This document shows positions 1-14,610 of a DNA stretch of 64,000 nt, one piece after another. The notes under the pieces are model-generated. The model was not told the DNA's origin. It saw only the letters and a program-made list of their open reading frames with translations, and did not search any database. The stretch comes from Piromyces finnis (Eukaryota; Neocallimastigomycota; Neocallimastigomycetes; Neocallimastigales; Neocallimastigaceae): NCBI GenBank assembly GCA_002104945.1, contig MCFH01000054.1:310001-374000 (forward strand), written 5' to 3'. Position 1 is the first letter of the stretch, and the number at the start of each line of letters is the position of its first letter. The position numbers and the translations under genes were made by a program.

Positions 1-1766
1 AAAAGAATATTTCTTTTAACTAAGGCTTTTAATTGATTAAGGTAGTAACCCTTTAATAAGATTTCAAAATTCATTATAAAGTTTTTTTTTTAAAAATTCA
101 ATATAATATATATATTGTAGTATTTGAGTTGTTAAATAGGAATAATATAAGGAAATATTCATATTAATTATTTGCTCTTATATTTATTTAAAGTAATGAC
201 AATATACTAAAAATAATAATAATATATTTACCATGTTTATTATTGATAATTTTTTTTTTCTTTTCTTTGTTTGTTTTTTTTATTTCTAATACTTTTTATT
301 ATTGATTAAAAAAATTTGTTTGTTTATTTTTACTTTTGTTAGTTTGTTTGTTAGTTTGTTTATTGCTTTCTATATCAATTCGTACATAAATCACACTAAC
401 AATTCCTTTTTTTTTTATTATTTAATAAAAAAAAAAAAATTTTTCTTTTTTGATGTATTTATACTTTTTATTTTTTTAATATATTTTATTAAAATTTATT
501 TAAATTTTAATTATTTCAAAACATTTAAAAGATTAATTCAATTGGTTTTTTTTTTTTTTTTAATCAAATTTAAACAAGAAGTATTTGAATTTGAATGAAT
601 TTTAAAATAAATACATTAAAATTATATAAAATATACAAATATACTTATAAATAAAACAAAAAAAAGTAAAAAGAATGAATAAATACCTTTTCTTTTTTTT
701 TTTTTTTTTGATTCTGCGGTACAATTTCAATCTGAAATTTAATTAACTTTTTTATTTCAATTATCCTGCTTTAAAATATTAGATCGATTGGTTGATATAA
801 ATTAAATTGTGTAACGTTGAGAAAAGTCAAAATTTTAATATTTTTGGTTTAGAAAAAGATGATGTCACAAAGAAAAAAAAGAAAGATGATATAATATGAT
901 GATAATGCTTTTATATGAATTGATGATAAAACTTGTACTTTTCTTTTAATAATGATAGTTTTTTTATTTATTATTAACGTATATTTCATATTTAAAAATA
1001 TAATTTAAGATTACTTGATATAATTATCTTTTAATAAACACAAAATTTATCATCCATATAAAATGAAATGTTAAGAAGACATGTTTTTTTTTTTTTAAAT
1101 TTATTATTAATAAATAAAAGTAACATTATATTCAACAATAGTCAATGAAAGATTTCATTTTTCATTTGTATTGAGTTTTTTTTTTTTTTTTTTTTTTGAT
1201 ATTTAATTTTGATTTAAAAAGAATTATAAAAAAAGTTATATAGGTTAACTCTATTAGGTTAGAATTCAACAAATTATTATTTTTGACACTTTTTTCTCGT
1301 TTAATATTGAAATTTCAAAAGAAAGAATTGTTTGTATTACTATCAACACCATTAATTACTTTATTATTATGAAAATTAAACTATCAATGATATATATGTT
1401 ACTATTGCTATAAATTAATTTTTTTATCTATTCTTCACATTATCAATGTCATTATTGTAATAAAATGAAATAACTAAAAAAGAGTTATTTATTAATAATT
1501 TGAAATTATTGAATATTTATTTGTTTTATTTTTTATCAAAAATAAAAAAAAAAAAAAAAACTTATAATTAAATAAGTTTTTTAAATAAATAAATTATTTA
1601 TAATAGCCATTGAATTTTTTTTTTATTTATTTTTACAATTTCATTCCGGTATTATAAGGTATTAAAATATGATGCTAAATCTAAAGTATTATTTTAGTTA
1701 AAAAAAAAAAAACTAAAAAAAACTTTTCATTTGTTGATATTTAAATTCTTTCATTTTCCTTTTTAG
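1..1766. other. AT-rich spacer, no gene seen
   Basis: Nearly pure A/T sequence with T and A homopolymers. One 98-codon open frame near 302-598 encodes only Phe/Leu/Ile/Lys/Tyr and has no family signature, so I do not call it. The right end is the downstream flank of the minus-strand Sip5-like gene. I see no RNA gene or conserved element. Confidence 0.7.
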
Positions 1767-4140
1767 TTACTGAGTAGAGGTATTATTATTATTATTATTA
1801 TTATTAGTAGCAGAAGTAGTAGTAGTAGCATTATCGATAGTATTTTCAACAGTAGTATGATCTTCATTGGAAGAAGATAAGTTAAGATTAATAATATGTT
1901 CAGTAGCTTCTTCCAATTCATTCCTTATTGAAATATTAGAAGTATTATCATGTTCATCATCATTCAAAACGACAACTTCATTACTTTCTTCAATAGCATT
2001 TAAGTTACCTTGTTCTTCCGATTGATTATTATTATTATTATTATTTTCATCAGCTAAACTTCTTCTAATTGCTTCTAAAAGCATTAATTCTTCTAAATCA
2101 TTTCCAAAGGTTTGAAGAGCTTTATAGTTAATTAGGATAATAAATTATAAATAATTAATAATTTAAAGTCATTATTTTCTTTATATAATTCAAAGTTATA
2201 TACATATATTTGAATTTCTTACTATGATTACGATGTTGACGATTTGAACTTGAATTTGTATTTGAATGTGAATGGGAGTGAGGATGAGAACGTGAATGAG
2301 AATGTGAATTTTGATTTTCTATCGGTAATTGGAAAAAGGCATCTAATAAAGCTAGAGCTGCATTATTGCTATTTTAATAAAAAAAAAATGTAAATTATTA
2401 TATTTAAAAAAAAATCAATTAAAATAATGTCTATAAAATATAATTTTATATTTTATTTTTTTAAAAATATTTACTTGACTTGAACATTAAAGTTTCTGAC
2501 TCTCATAGCTTCATTATAATAGGAAATATTTTAAAATAAAAATATTATTATTTAAAAGGATACATTACATATAATTATAAAATAACTATTAAATAATTAT
2601 TACCTTCTAAACGTTGTTGTTCTCTTTGATGTTGTTCATATTTTAACATCCATCCTGGGTAAATATCATCTGTAATTATATATTATTATACGTTATTTTA
2701 CACCAAAAAATCAATAATTTATATATAAAAAAAAAAAAAATAAAATAAAATAAAAATTAAAAGAATAAATAGTTTTAATTATTTATAATAACAAATATTC
2801 AATTAAAATTTATATATATATATATATATTAAAAAAAAAAAAAAACTATTTACCAGTAGATACAATATGTGGATCAGTATAACTAATACTATTCTTTCTT
2901 TTTTTTCCTGGGGTAGATCCTTGAGATAAAAGTTTTTCATATTCAGGATCATGTTCTTCCTTTGATTTTACCAAAATATTATATTGTTCATAATATTCTT
3001 CTGAATCAGGTGATAAGTAAGTAACACCAAAGTTTGATTGTACACAATATGGACAACTTTTATGTACATATGTATATAAATTCAATATTAAATAATATAA
3101 ATAGAACAATGAATAAATAATAATAATGAATAAATAAATAAATATGATATAGGATATATACCAAGTTGGCTCAGGATTTTGAAAAGTTCTTTTAATTTGA
3201 ATAAAACATTCTGTACAGATAGGTTGATCACAACAACGAGTATAATTTATATTTCTTGGATAATACTATTGATGAAAAAGAAAAAATGAAAATAAATATT
3301 TAGATATATTCAATTAGATTTTATGTAATATACATATAATATGACAAATATAAAAATATATTTATTCATTTGTTCTATCTGATTTAGAAACTATATACTA
3401 ATATATATATCATAATGATCATAAATAATTTTTAACATTCTATTTTCAATAATTTCAAGATATTTATATATATATATAATAGAAAAATCGCTGGCTGGGC
3501 GAATAAAAAAATGAAAATTATAAACAAAATTTATCATAATTAAAACACTTACCAAAAAACAAATTGGACATTCAATTGGATATTTGAAGAATTCTTCTTT
3601 TGAATAGAGAGGGTGTTCAGGTTCAACTTTTAATGAATTTTGATGAGAATCTGGAGTTATTGGAGAAGAAGAAGTGGAGGCGTCATCAACATCTGATTTG
3701 TATGAACCTCTTCTATTTTTCATTGAAGAAAATGAGCTATGTCTACTTCTTCTACGACTACTATCCAACGAACCCTTTCGTGAAACTCTTGTTTTAGAGC
3801 ATTGACTTCCTGTATCATCGTTGTTTTCTGTACTACTTGCAATTGAAAGTGTTGGTTCATAGGGTTGGGTTGAAGGAATTGTTAAATTATCTGGTGTTGA
3901 AGTTGCTGAAGATGGAAAAGGATTATCAGAATAATCTTCCATTCCCTTATAAAAAGGACTAAGCTTCTTTTTTAAAATAAACTCTCTAACAACATCAATA
4001 TCATATTCAGGTTGGGCTGTGTAAATTCCATGAGTAACTAATGATCCATAGTTTATTCGTTGATCGATAAATTCTTTACTTTTTTTTCTACGTGAATGTG
4101 AACTGTAGTCATCACTTCTTTTAGTATTTGAATTTCCCAT
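1767..4140 (-). CDS. SIP5: Sip5-like zinc-finger (RING-like) protein, 7 exons, 497 aa
   Basis: Exons (5' to 3' on the minus strand): 4140-3553, 3265-3162, 3056-2854, 2669-2604, 2508-2475, 2368-2223, 2119-1767; the frame closes at 498 codons. The N-terminus has an MGNSNT start that could be N-myristoylated (inference), then the conserved block INYGSLVTHGIYTAQPEYD and the family phrase LSPFYKGMED. A Cys-rich zinc site follows: C191/C194 (CPIC), C207/C208, C213/C216 (CCDQPICTEC) and C231/C232/C235. The last exons hold a Ser/His stretch, the short block LEELMLLEAIRRSL, and an acidic Asn-rich tail. The family is known from yeast Sip5, which binds the Snf1 kinase and the Reg1/Glc7 phosphatase; related RING-like proteins in other eukaryotes act as E3 ligases. 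Role here is by homology only. Exon 5 (34 nt) is very short. The start is the first ATG of an unbroken exon. Confidence 0.85.
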
Positions 4141-6033
4141 TATAGACTATATATATTATTTTGAAAATGTCGAAAATTATTATATACTATTGGAATTTTG
4201 GATTATATAAATATATAAATATATATTAATTCCTTTTTGTTATATTAAATAATAATAACAACAATAAATTGAATAAACTATTTATTTTTTCTTAAAAAAT
4301 AATATTCAATTTAATGTTTTAAATTTCAAATGTTTTATTTTTATTTTATTTTTTATTTATATTTGTTAAGCTTTTTATAAATTTGTTATTTATTGTTTCT
4401 TCTTCTTCTTCTTCTTTCTTGTTTAATGTTTATTTATTTATTTTTTTTTTTGGGCAATTATACTGAAATGAAAAATGGAATTTTAATTTAAAATTTACAA
4501 TTAAACTATGTTTTTTTTTTTTTTTGTTTGTTTATTTTGTTTGCATTTAAAATTTAGATAAATCTTTCCTTGTATATTCGTTTTTCCTTTCAATACATAA
4601 TGTGAAAGAAATGGGAGAGAAAAAAAGTTTTAAAAATAATCAAAAGTTAAAGTAAAATAAAAAAAATAAAATAAAAATAAAAATTGTTATTATTATTGTT
4701 GTTATTGCTTTTAAAGAAATTTGTTTCAAAGTATACTTTAGTAATTTTTTAAAAAAGAAAAAAAAAAGTATTTCTTATTTTTAAATACATAAATATATCT
4801 TACTCTTTTTTTTTTTTTTTCTTTCTTCTCAATGTTGTTTTTTATATGTAGGCATTAAGTATTCGAAAAAAAAAAAAAAATTTTATTTACAAAATTGAAA
4901 TTGTTCCAGTTTTTTGTCTAATTATTGTTTTTTTTTTAGCAAAAAAAAACTCCCTTTTTGTCTTTAATTATATACTTTATATTATGATTATGATTAATGC
5001 CAAAGTAAAAGCTTCCTTTTTTTATAATAATTTCTAAACAAGTTCTAAGGTTCTTCATAAAAAAAAGTTCAAAAAATAATTTTTTTAATTAATTTATAAT
5101 ATATTAATTATATACTATTTAAAATAATAACCGAAATAAAATAAATAAATAAAAATTATATTAAATAATTCAATAATAATATTAATATTTATTTACAAAT
5201 TTAGACTAATTATTTTTTTATAATAAATTTAAATGTTACAAATTATTTAATAATTAACATTTATATTCATTTATTTAATATAAATAAATTATTTAGTTAA
5301 TTATTTATTTATCTATTGATTTATTTATTCTTTGAATGTGGTTGCATTTGCTAATATATTATGAGTATATTGTAATATATATAAAAGCAATATATTTTTA
5401 AAAATTTAAACTTTAATTACTATTAAAATGAAATTTTTAAAAAAAATAAAAGTGAATAATACATCATAAGGATAAAAAAAAAAAAAGTACAAAAGAAAGC
5501 CAGTTTTACGAGTTTTACTAGAGTATTTATTAAAAAAGGAAGCATGAAACAATAAGAAATTACTTATTAAAAAATACATTAGGAAAATATTATAGTAAAG
5601 AAATATATTTTATACCTTAATTATTCTAGATAATATGGGAAATACTTAAACTACTTGTACTTTCAAAAATATATATTACTCTAATATCAATAAGCTTTTA
5701 TTTAATTAATCATAGCAATATATTATATGAAAACAAACATAAAAATGTTGATAGTACACAATATCATAAAGATGTTAATTATTCTATTATATAGTAATGC
5801 AATGAACTTTTAATACTATTTGTACTTTAAAAAAAACATTTTAATTAATCTTTATATGATTAAAAAAAGTTTATCAAAAACTTTTTAACAAGTAAATAAT
5901 ATTAATTATACACTATTAATGTATATAGTTTTTGTTACTATTGTTTTATTTAATATACAAAAATTGTATTAAATAGCAATGTGAATATATTTTAAATATT
6001 AAAACTTTTTTCTCATAATTAATGTAAATTATA

Positions 6034-6292
<259 letters not shown>

Positions 6293-7840
6293 TAATAAAA
6301 CAGAAATTAAATTATTAAATATAAATTTTATTATAAAAGGATTTAACAAAAAGGAAAATGTAATTATTGTAAATATTTACATATATTTACATATTATAGG
6401 CTACGTCAAAATAATAAATAACTGTCATGTTTCTAAAATCATATATATATAAAACGAATACTTTGAGTTGTTCAAAATTATTATATTAAAAAAAAAAAAA
6501 AAAGTTACAAAAAAAATGTATAATCTTTATAAATAATTAAAAATTACTTTTATCAAGTTAATTTTGTTTAGAGGAAATGTATATATATACTTTTTATTTA
6601 AATGTAATAAAATCAAAAGTATTAAAAATAAAAATGGGTAATGTTTGATAAACAAGAAAAGAAAAGGTATAAATGATAAATTAATTATATACATATTAGA
6701 TTGTTAATATAGATGAAATATTATAAGTGATTTTTAGATTATATAATGTTTATATGACTATTTCTTTTTATTCCTACTATTACAGATAGGTTTTTTTTTA
6801 AATACAAAATACTTTACATCAAATGCCCCATTTTGAATCACGTTATTACATTTAATTATGTAATATACATAGATAAATGCAATATAGAGTCAATGTAAAA
6901 TTAATATATATAAACAATTTAAATCATTATAATATTTCAACTTTATTTTAAAATTATTAATATATTATAATATATGTACTTCATATATTATTTAATAAAC
7001 TATTGTTTTAATAATTTTATCTTTTATGATGTTACTCAAATAGTTATCAAACTTTATATGTTATTTAAATTTATTGTATATAAAATAATAAATAAACATA
7101 ATATATTAATGTATATTAGAATATATTCATAATTAATATGTTCATATATTTATTCAATTTAAGAATACTTTCTAATATATTAAGTTTGGTAATACAAATT
7201 AATAATTTAATATATTTATATTAAATGAATATATTAATTGACTGATTAGAATATAAACAATATATTAATATATATAATAGAATTAATCAATTTCATATAT
7301 TATATATTTTGAACTTTTTTAGAATAATCAAAGTGTCAATAAGAAAGAGTAAGAAAAAAAAGCAAAAAAGGCAACAAAAATAATAAAAAAAAGAGTAATA
7401 ATCTACTGGTAACTGGTAATTTTTTTATTACTAAGAATACATAAAACATGACTTCAGAGTAATAGAATTTGCATAAATAGAATTTGTATTTATTATTTCA
7501 ATTCTAATATTTTACTCTCTCTATAGTGTGTATTACCTAAAATTTTTAATTCTTCAAATTAATTTATTGTATAATATATTGTAATACATTGTAATATATT
7601 TATTATAAATTTTATTTTGTGGTTTGTGGTATAAAACAAGTTTTTCTTTTTTTTATTTGTAAATATTATTAAAATATTAAAAATTTCAATTTTATTAATA
7701 AATAAAGTTTATTATTAAAAAAATTTTTATAAACTAAAATTTTTATTTTTTTTTTTTTTTAACTTCTTTTTTTTTACTAAGCAAAAATCTTTATAGAGAG
7801 TATTTATTTATTGTAATATTATTATAAAGGAAGGAACTAA

Positions 7841-7875
7841 CCACCACCATCACCACCACCACCACTACTACTACC
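7841..7875. repeat. Imperfect CAC/CTA trinucleotide run
   Basis: A run of CAC units, broken by one CAT and ending in CTA units, is one of the few C-rich patches in this spacer. No open frame with coding character surrounds it. It is about 1.1 kb upstream of the MFS start codon. Confidence 0.8.
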
Positions 7876-8976
7876 CTTACATTTGTATAATCAAAGTACC
7901 AAAAAAAAAAAAAAGACTTCAAAATTTATTATTTTCTTTTTTATTTTTATAATTAGTTTTAATTTATTAAGATAAAATCACATTTATTTATCATTATAAT
8001 ATTATTGTTATTTTAATAATAAATAAATAAAAGAAAAATTAAGAAATTAATATTTATTTTCATTAGACTTTTTGGAAGAGGGTGAAAAGAAAAATATATT
8101 TTTATTTTATAATATCCAATATTTAATTATACTATTTTTTTTTCTTTCCTTTTTTTTTTTTATCAAATTTGAAAGTAAAACCTCCAAGTTAAAAAAGAAA
8201 AAAAGAAAAAGAAATAATATATATACTTTAGATATCAAATATAATAATATTTATGATAAATTAAATTGAGTAAAATTTGTCAGTAAATATTTTGATTAAA
8301 CTGAATCCTTCTCGAATTATAATAAATAAAAAATTTTCAATAAATATAGATTATTATATATAATATCAAAATATACATTGAATTTTTTTTTTTTTATCAT
8401 CTACTTGACCGATTTTTCAACATTTGCTTTGTAAAAAAAATGTAAATATAGATATTTAAAAAACAAATATAGCAATAAAAAGATTACTAACTCATAATAT
8501 ATATATATATTATTGATTATTACTTATTCAGTGCAAGTAAATATTAGTGGAAAAGTAGAATAATATAAAGTATAAATCAATATTATTTTACATTTCAAAT
8601 TTTCAAGTAGTAATTCAATAAACAACAATTAATCTTTTTTTAAAAAAGAAAAAGGTTCAATCAAAATTCAAATATTTAATAAACTCGACTTTATATTTTT
8701 TAAAGTGATATTTGCTACAGTAAAAAAAAATATATATATATATATAAAAGAAAAAATAAATAAATAAATAATAATATAAAAAAAAATTAAGTAAAAAAAT
8801 TATTACGAAAAAATTGTTCAAATAATAATAATATACTGGATAACAATAATAAACGAAAAATACATGCATCATTAAATACCTAAATAAAACGGGAAAAAAA
8901 AATTTTTTTTTTGTTAAAGAAAACATAAATTTAATATAATTTAAAATAACATATTAATTTAAAATTCGCATAAATA

Positions 8977-10802
8977 ATGAATACTAAAATGTTCAATTCG
9001 AAGAAGGATGGAAATGAATTAAAATATACAGTAGACCAAGCCTTTTATCAAATTGGTTACGGTCCATTTCAACAAAATATGGCAATGCTTTCATGTGCTG
9101 GAATAGGTAATAAAGGATACGTCATAATAAAGTGTTTTTTTTCTTTCAAAGTAAGGTTTTTAAATTTTTAATTAATTGGCATTTAAAAACATTTTAAAAT
9201 AAAGGTTTAGGTTCATATCAAATAATATCATTTATAATAAATTTACCTAAAATAAAAGAGGCAATATCTTCAACGAATGATAATTTCATATGGGTTAATC
9301 CAATAATAGGACTATTTCTTTCTCAAATAATAGGAGGTTTTTATTGGACATATATAGGAAATAAATATGGTAAGTACAAATATACTTTGAACGTATTAAA
9401 AAATGTTATTCAAAAATAAATGGATTATTTCTAATGTAAATAAAATTATATGTATATTTTTTAAAGGCCGTAAAAAAGCATCAATTTACAGTGTATTTTT
9501 AAATTTAGTTAATAATATTTCATTCTTTTTTTTACCAACTTCTACTGTATGGCTTAATATTCATGCTATAGTGTTAGGCTTTAGTATTGGTACTAATATA
9601 TCAACTGATATTCAAATGTTTAATGATTTTACATTATGTCAAAAAATCAAATCATCCCATTTAATATGTATTCTATACTGGAAATTAATAAGTGGTAAGT
9701 TTTAAAAATATAAATATAAAATGTACATGAAAAAAAAAAAAGGATTACTAATTCATGTTAATATTTTTTATAATTAATTAAATCATATATTTATTGAATA
9801 AATTTTGTTTACACCTTCTATCCGTCGAATTATAATGTAGTAATGAGTGCATTTTTAGTTTCATTATTTGTTATTTCAGTAATGGGATTAAAAGCAGGAA
9901 ATATTATAAATTCAGTATTAGCATTATCTGTTTTTTTAAGTAGAACAAGATGGCAATACGAATCACCAAGATATTTGGTGAAAGAACATCGTGCATACAG
10001 TGCTGCAGACACTCTCTATATATTAGCTGAAAAAAATAAAACAGAATTACCATTGGGTACACTTGATATGTATACAAAGGACAATATAAACAACAAATAT
10101 GAGGCTAATTCATTGGAATGTTTTAAACCTTCCGAGCTTAAAAATAATTACATATTTATTGCAATGTCTTATAGTTTTTCGTATACAATGTTTACCTTAT
10201 TAAATAATTTGGAAAGTCTTACAGAACAATTAAAAGAGACTTTTTCTGTATCCTTATTAGTTGTTTTCTTTGCTGTTATGGTCTTTACTGTTATTACTAT
10301 ATTCGCAATAACACCATCATCAATATTACCATATAATAAAAATATAATGATTATTACCTCCTTTTTAATGACAGCAATGATATTGGTGTTTGGTGCTTCA
10401 AAGAATTGGATATTTGTTTCATTATCATTAACATTAATGACTATATCATTCTTTATATCAGCTCTTTGTCTTATTACTCAAGCCATTAATAATACTTCAT
10501 CTAAATATAAACTTTCTGTACTCTCAATGATTGGTTATTGTTTAGTATTTGCTGGTTTATCCTCAACAGTAATAAATGAAATTTTAAGTAATCAATTTAA
10601 AACTGATTTCAGAATTCATTTCTTATTCTGTGCCTTCCTTACAGGTGTAGCAAACTTTTTAACCTTTAAGACTAGAAATTTCAATGAAATTACAAGAATT
10701 ATATCCTTGAATGAATATGAAGAGTTTATACCAGAAGATAAGGATAAAATATATTACACTACAAATAAAAGATCTTCTTATACTTTAAAAATAAATTTAT
10801 AA
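8977..10802 (+). CDS. MFS transporter, SVOP/SV2-like, 4 exons, 494 aa
   Basis: Exons 8977-9106, 9205-9369, 9467-9694, 9841-10802; the frame closes at 495 codons. Twelve hydrophobic segments can be traced: about six before residue 200, then a soluble loop, then six in the last exon. The TM2-TM3 loop carries a degenerate MFS motif (IGNKYGRKKA), with Asn where the usual Asp stands. After TM6 comes YESPRYL (about residues 214-220) and then a run ending in LPLGTL. That order resembles the synaptic-vesicle-2-related branch of the superfamily. The N-terminal YTVDQAFYQIGYGPFQQ also fits that branch. Substrate is unknown; SVOP-like and inorganic-phosphate or organic-ion carriers are alternatives. It probably sits in an internal or plasma membrane (inference). 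It converges on Snx4 downstream. Confidence 0.8.
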
Positions 10803-11143
10803 GAAGCAATATATATATGCAAAAAAAAAAAAAAAAAAAAAGTATTTATACAACAGGGTTTTTCTTTTTTTATTATTTAGTGCTTTTTTTTTTTTTTAAA
10901 TTATATTTATATATTAAAATTAAATATAAATCATAAAAAATAATTTGAAAAAAAAAAAAAAGAAGGAAAAACAAAAGAGAAAATTAAACAAGTGAATTCA
11001 AAACAAAAACATTCTATTCATTTTAAATTATAAATCATTTTTATCCATCTCAAATTTATTACCTATAATTTTTTTATTATAATTATCATTAATATATTAA
11101 TTTTTTTTAATTTTTTTTTTTTTTTATTCTTTTTTTATACTAG

Positions 11144-11177
<34 letters not shown>

Positions 11178-11796
11178 AAAGAAAGAAAGAAAGAAAAAGA
11201 AAAAAGAAGTCAAAAAAAAAAAAAAAAATAAAAATTAAAAAAAAAGAGAGGATTATATTTATAGATATTTCATAAATATAAAAGTTATGTTATTATAACC
11301 GTTTTACATAGATGATTTTACAAAAAAAAAAAAAGAAAAAAAAGAAAAAATATTTTTTTTTTTTTATACAAAATCAAAACCCAAAATCCTCTCTTTTTTA
11401 TATATATAATAAATTTCTATTTTTCTTTATAATTTACATTTTTTTTTTTTTTTCCACTAAAAAATTAAAAATAAAATGAAAAAAAAAAAAAAAAGGAAAA
11501 AAAAAAAAAAACAAGAAATACAACACTATATATATATTTTTTAATAAATAAAAAGTTAAAAAAAAAAAAAAAAAATGAACATCTGTAGTTCTTTAATAAT
11601 AAAACATTGTTTTTAATTTTTTATGATTTTTTTTTTCTTTTATTTTTTGTGATTTGTTTTATTAAAAAAAGATTAAAAAAAAATTTTTTTTTTTATTTTT
11701 TTTTTTTTTATTTCTTTTTTCTTTTTATTCTCGTTATATAAAATAAAAGGAAGAAAAGAAAAAAAAAGAAAAAGAAAATGGTAGAACCTATATTAT
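10803..11796. other. Convergent spacer between MFS and Snx4 genes
   Basis: About 1 kb dominated by A and T homopolymers, with short GAAA and AAT runs. It holds the 3' ends of two converging genes, so polyadenylation signals for both are expected, but no one element stands out in this composition. No coding signal seen. Confidence 0.6.
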
Positions 11797-13937
11797 TTAC
11801 AGAGCAGTTTCTTCAAATTTTTCAATAAGATCATCCCAAAGATTTTTATTCTATAAAAGTTTTATTTTTTTTAAAAAAAAAAAATCATTAATAATAATAA
11901 TAATAATAGAAATATAAAAAGTAGTATTTAAAATGATAAAGAATAAAAAAATAAAAATAAAAAAAAAAAAAAATAAATAAAAACTTATATTGTTTACCTT
12001 TTGATAAGATTCCATTTGAATATCAATATAATCACTAAGATATTTACGGAAATCCATAATTTGGAAATTATCAAAGTATTCAATTTCTTTGGTAATATCT
12101 TCATCAAATTTTTTAGAATCTAATTCACTTTTTTCTACTTCTGGTTTAAGCTAAATAATGAAAAGGGGGGAAAAAATTAATAATCTTAAACTCCTATTTA
12201 AATAATGTATTTATATTATACAAATAAAAAAAAAAAAGTTATTTTATATATATATTTTTCTTTTCTACTTACATCTTCGATTTTCTTTTGAAGATTATTC
12301 ATTTTTTCTTCTCTTCTTAATTTAGGATCAGTACCTTTCATTTCATCATATTTACGACTTACAAATGAAGTAATACCTGAAGATATATGAGCTGGATTAT
12401 TTTCATACTTTTTATATTCATTATCATAAGATTTTAAGTAACTGGAAAGACCTTCAAAATCCATTTGTTTTTGATCTCTAGCTTTAAGTGTATCCTAGAT
12501 ATATATTTATAAAAAAAAAGAGGGCAAGTGTGAGAAAAAAAAAAAAAAAAAGTTAATTGATTTATTCATCCTTTATCAACTATTTCAACTATTATCAAAT
12601 ATAATATTATAAATAGTATGCTTTTACCTTATAAGATTGACAATAATTAATATATCCTTTAATATTTTCTATATATGAGTTTTCTTCTTTGGAAACCTAA
12701 AAACATACAAAAAATAAAAAATAAAAAAAGATTTTTAAATAAATATATATATATTTAACATTTATAATGATTTCTATTCTTTCCAAAAGAAAAAATTGAT
12801 TTTTTTTTTTTTTTTTTTTTTTTTACCTTTTCACCATAATTTCTAGAAACACTATGTAAGGTATTAGAAAATTCTTTAACAATAGATTCTAAATCAGTAT
12901 CAGTTTCTCCAAATTTTTCTGCTGCTATGGCAAATTCATTCATATGGTTTTCAAGTACTAAAGAAAATTAATATATAAATAAAATTGTGAGGAAGAAAAA
13001 AAATAGGGTTAATTACTAATTTATTAATAAAATACAAATAAATTGAAATTCCAGTAATAATAATAATAACATTAGTAATAATAGTAATAATAATATGGAT
13101 ATATAGATCTATAGTGTTACTAATCTTATATAATAAACTATAAATACATAAATAATAATAAAAAAAAAAAAGGTTTAAACATTTTACATTTTTCTTGTTT
13201 GATAATATTAGTATGAAGTTTTTCTACATGTTGTAAATTAACTTCTAAACGATCCAATTTTTCTTTAGCTTTTACAAATTTTTCATTAACATTTTTTATT
13301 TTTGAGAAACTATTTACAATAGAATCACTGATACCATCTAACATAGTATTATTATCACTTTTAGCTTGTTCAATAGCTCTTGACTGTAATAATTAAAAAT
13401 TAAAAAATGATGTTAATACAATATATATAAAATAATAAAAATAAAATTTAGAAATTAAAACGTAAAAATAAATGATAATAATAGATAATAGATTTATTAT
13501 TTTTATTTTTTTACCATATCGGTTGATTCCAAAAAATTTTTTAAAATTTCACTAGTCTGAATGACAGGGTGTCTAACAATACGTTGCATGTATACTTCTA
13601 ATAAACGACGTCTTCTTTCTGTAAATTCTGAACTAAAACGATCCCCAGTAATAAATGATTCTATTGACATTACGAATTTAATATATTGTGAAGGAATTAA
13701 CATTTGCATGTTTTTTTTTTTATTTATTTATACTTAAAAAATTTTTAAAACATTTATTTATTTATTTATTTATTATTACCTATAACTTTTTTTTCTGGTA
13801 ATGGTGGGATGATACAAGAAGGATAGGCACTAATAAGTGCATTGTTTAAATTTATAAAATCAGTAAAACGATGTCTGACTTCATTTTCAGATTTTGAATA
13901 AATATCTAAAGTGGTCTATCCAGTTTATTTTATTGGG

Positions 13938-13984
<47 letters not shown>

Positions 13985-14523
13985 GCATATGTATAGGTGT
14001 ATATATTATATTAAAATAAATAGTTGAATAGGTTTTAATTTATATTGAATTTGAATGAATATATATAAAAAGGTATAAATAATAAATATTTGTATTTAAA
14101 TATTTCATGATATATACTCTTGACTTAATTAAATAAGTGGTAAAGAATGTAGAACCGTCTCCTTCTTTTTGAGGATCACAAATTTCAACATAAAGTTTTT
14201 CTGAACTTGGAACTGTAAATGAAACGAATTTTTGTGGTTCTTCCACAAATTCCATCTTTTTATTTTTATAGTTTCGATATATTATTAATTAATATTTGAT
14301 ATTTGATAATAATAAAACAAAAGATAACGATAACAAAAATTTTTAGTATAACGAATATATTAATTTTGTAAGTGAAATATTTTTATAAATAAAAGGTTCG
14401 GGTTTATATATTTATTAAAAGACATTTGAAATTTACTTTTGATTCTTCTTCATTTTTTAAATTTTCTTCGGTTGGTGTATAACCTAATGCCATGTAAAAA
14501 TTGGTCCATTGAAAAACACCCAT
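11797..14523 (-). CDS. SNX4: Sorting nexin Snx4/Atg24 (PX-BAR), 10 exons, 443 aa
   Basis: Exons: 14523-14437, 14255-14118, 13915-13780, 13660-13515, 13383-13188, 12957-12827, 12696-12628, 12494-12273, 12150-11998, 11850-11797; 444 codons in frame. The PX domain spans about residues 35-160: RHRFTDF (89-95, the phosphoinositide-contacting Arg), PPLPEKK (112-118), GDRFSSEF, then an Arg cluster (136-139) and RIVRHP. The rest is helical, fitting the C-terminal BAR domain. In known systems Snx4 binds PI3P on endosomes and recycles SNAREs and autophagy cargo. Length matches the family (about 420-450 aa). The start is uncertain: upstream, 14732-14693 encodes a plausible 13-residue first exon with a GT donor, but the junction to 14523 lacks an AG acceptor (see findings). 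I use the ATG at 14523. Confidence 0.87.
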
Positions 14524-14573
14524 AATATATATATAATATAAATGTTTGGCATAAATAAATTTAGTTTATTCCC

Positions 14574-14610
<37 letters not shown>

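Noticed and set aside
302-598. 98-codon Phe/Ile-rich plus-strand frame
   Set aside because: Low-complexity A/T sequence with no coding character or homology signal.
8072-8926. Two short Phe/Tyr/Lys frames (8072-8269 plus, 8657-8926 minus)
   Set aside because: Homopolymer-driven frames in spacer DNA; no splice-linked neighbours or conserved residues.
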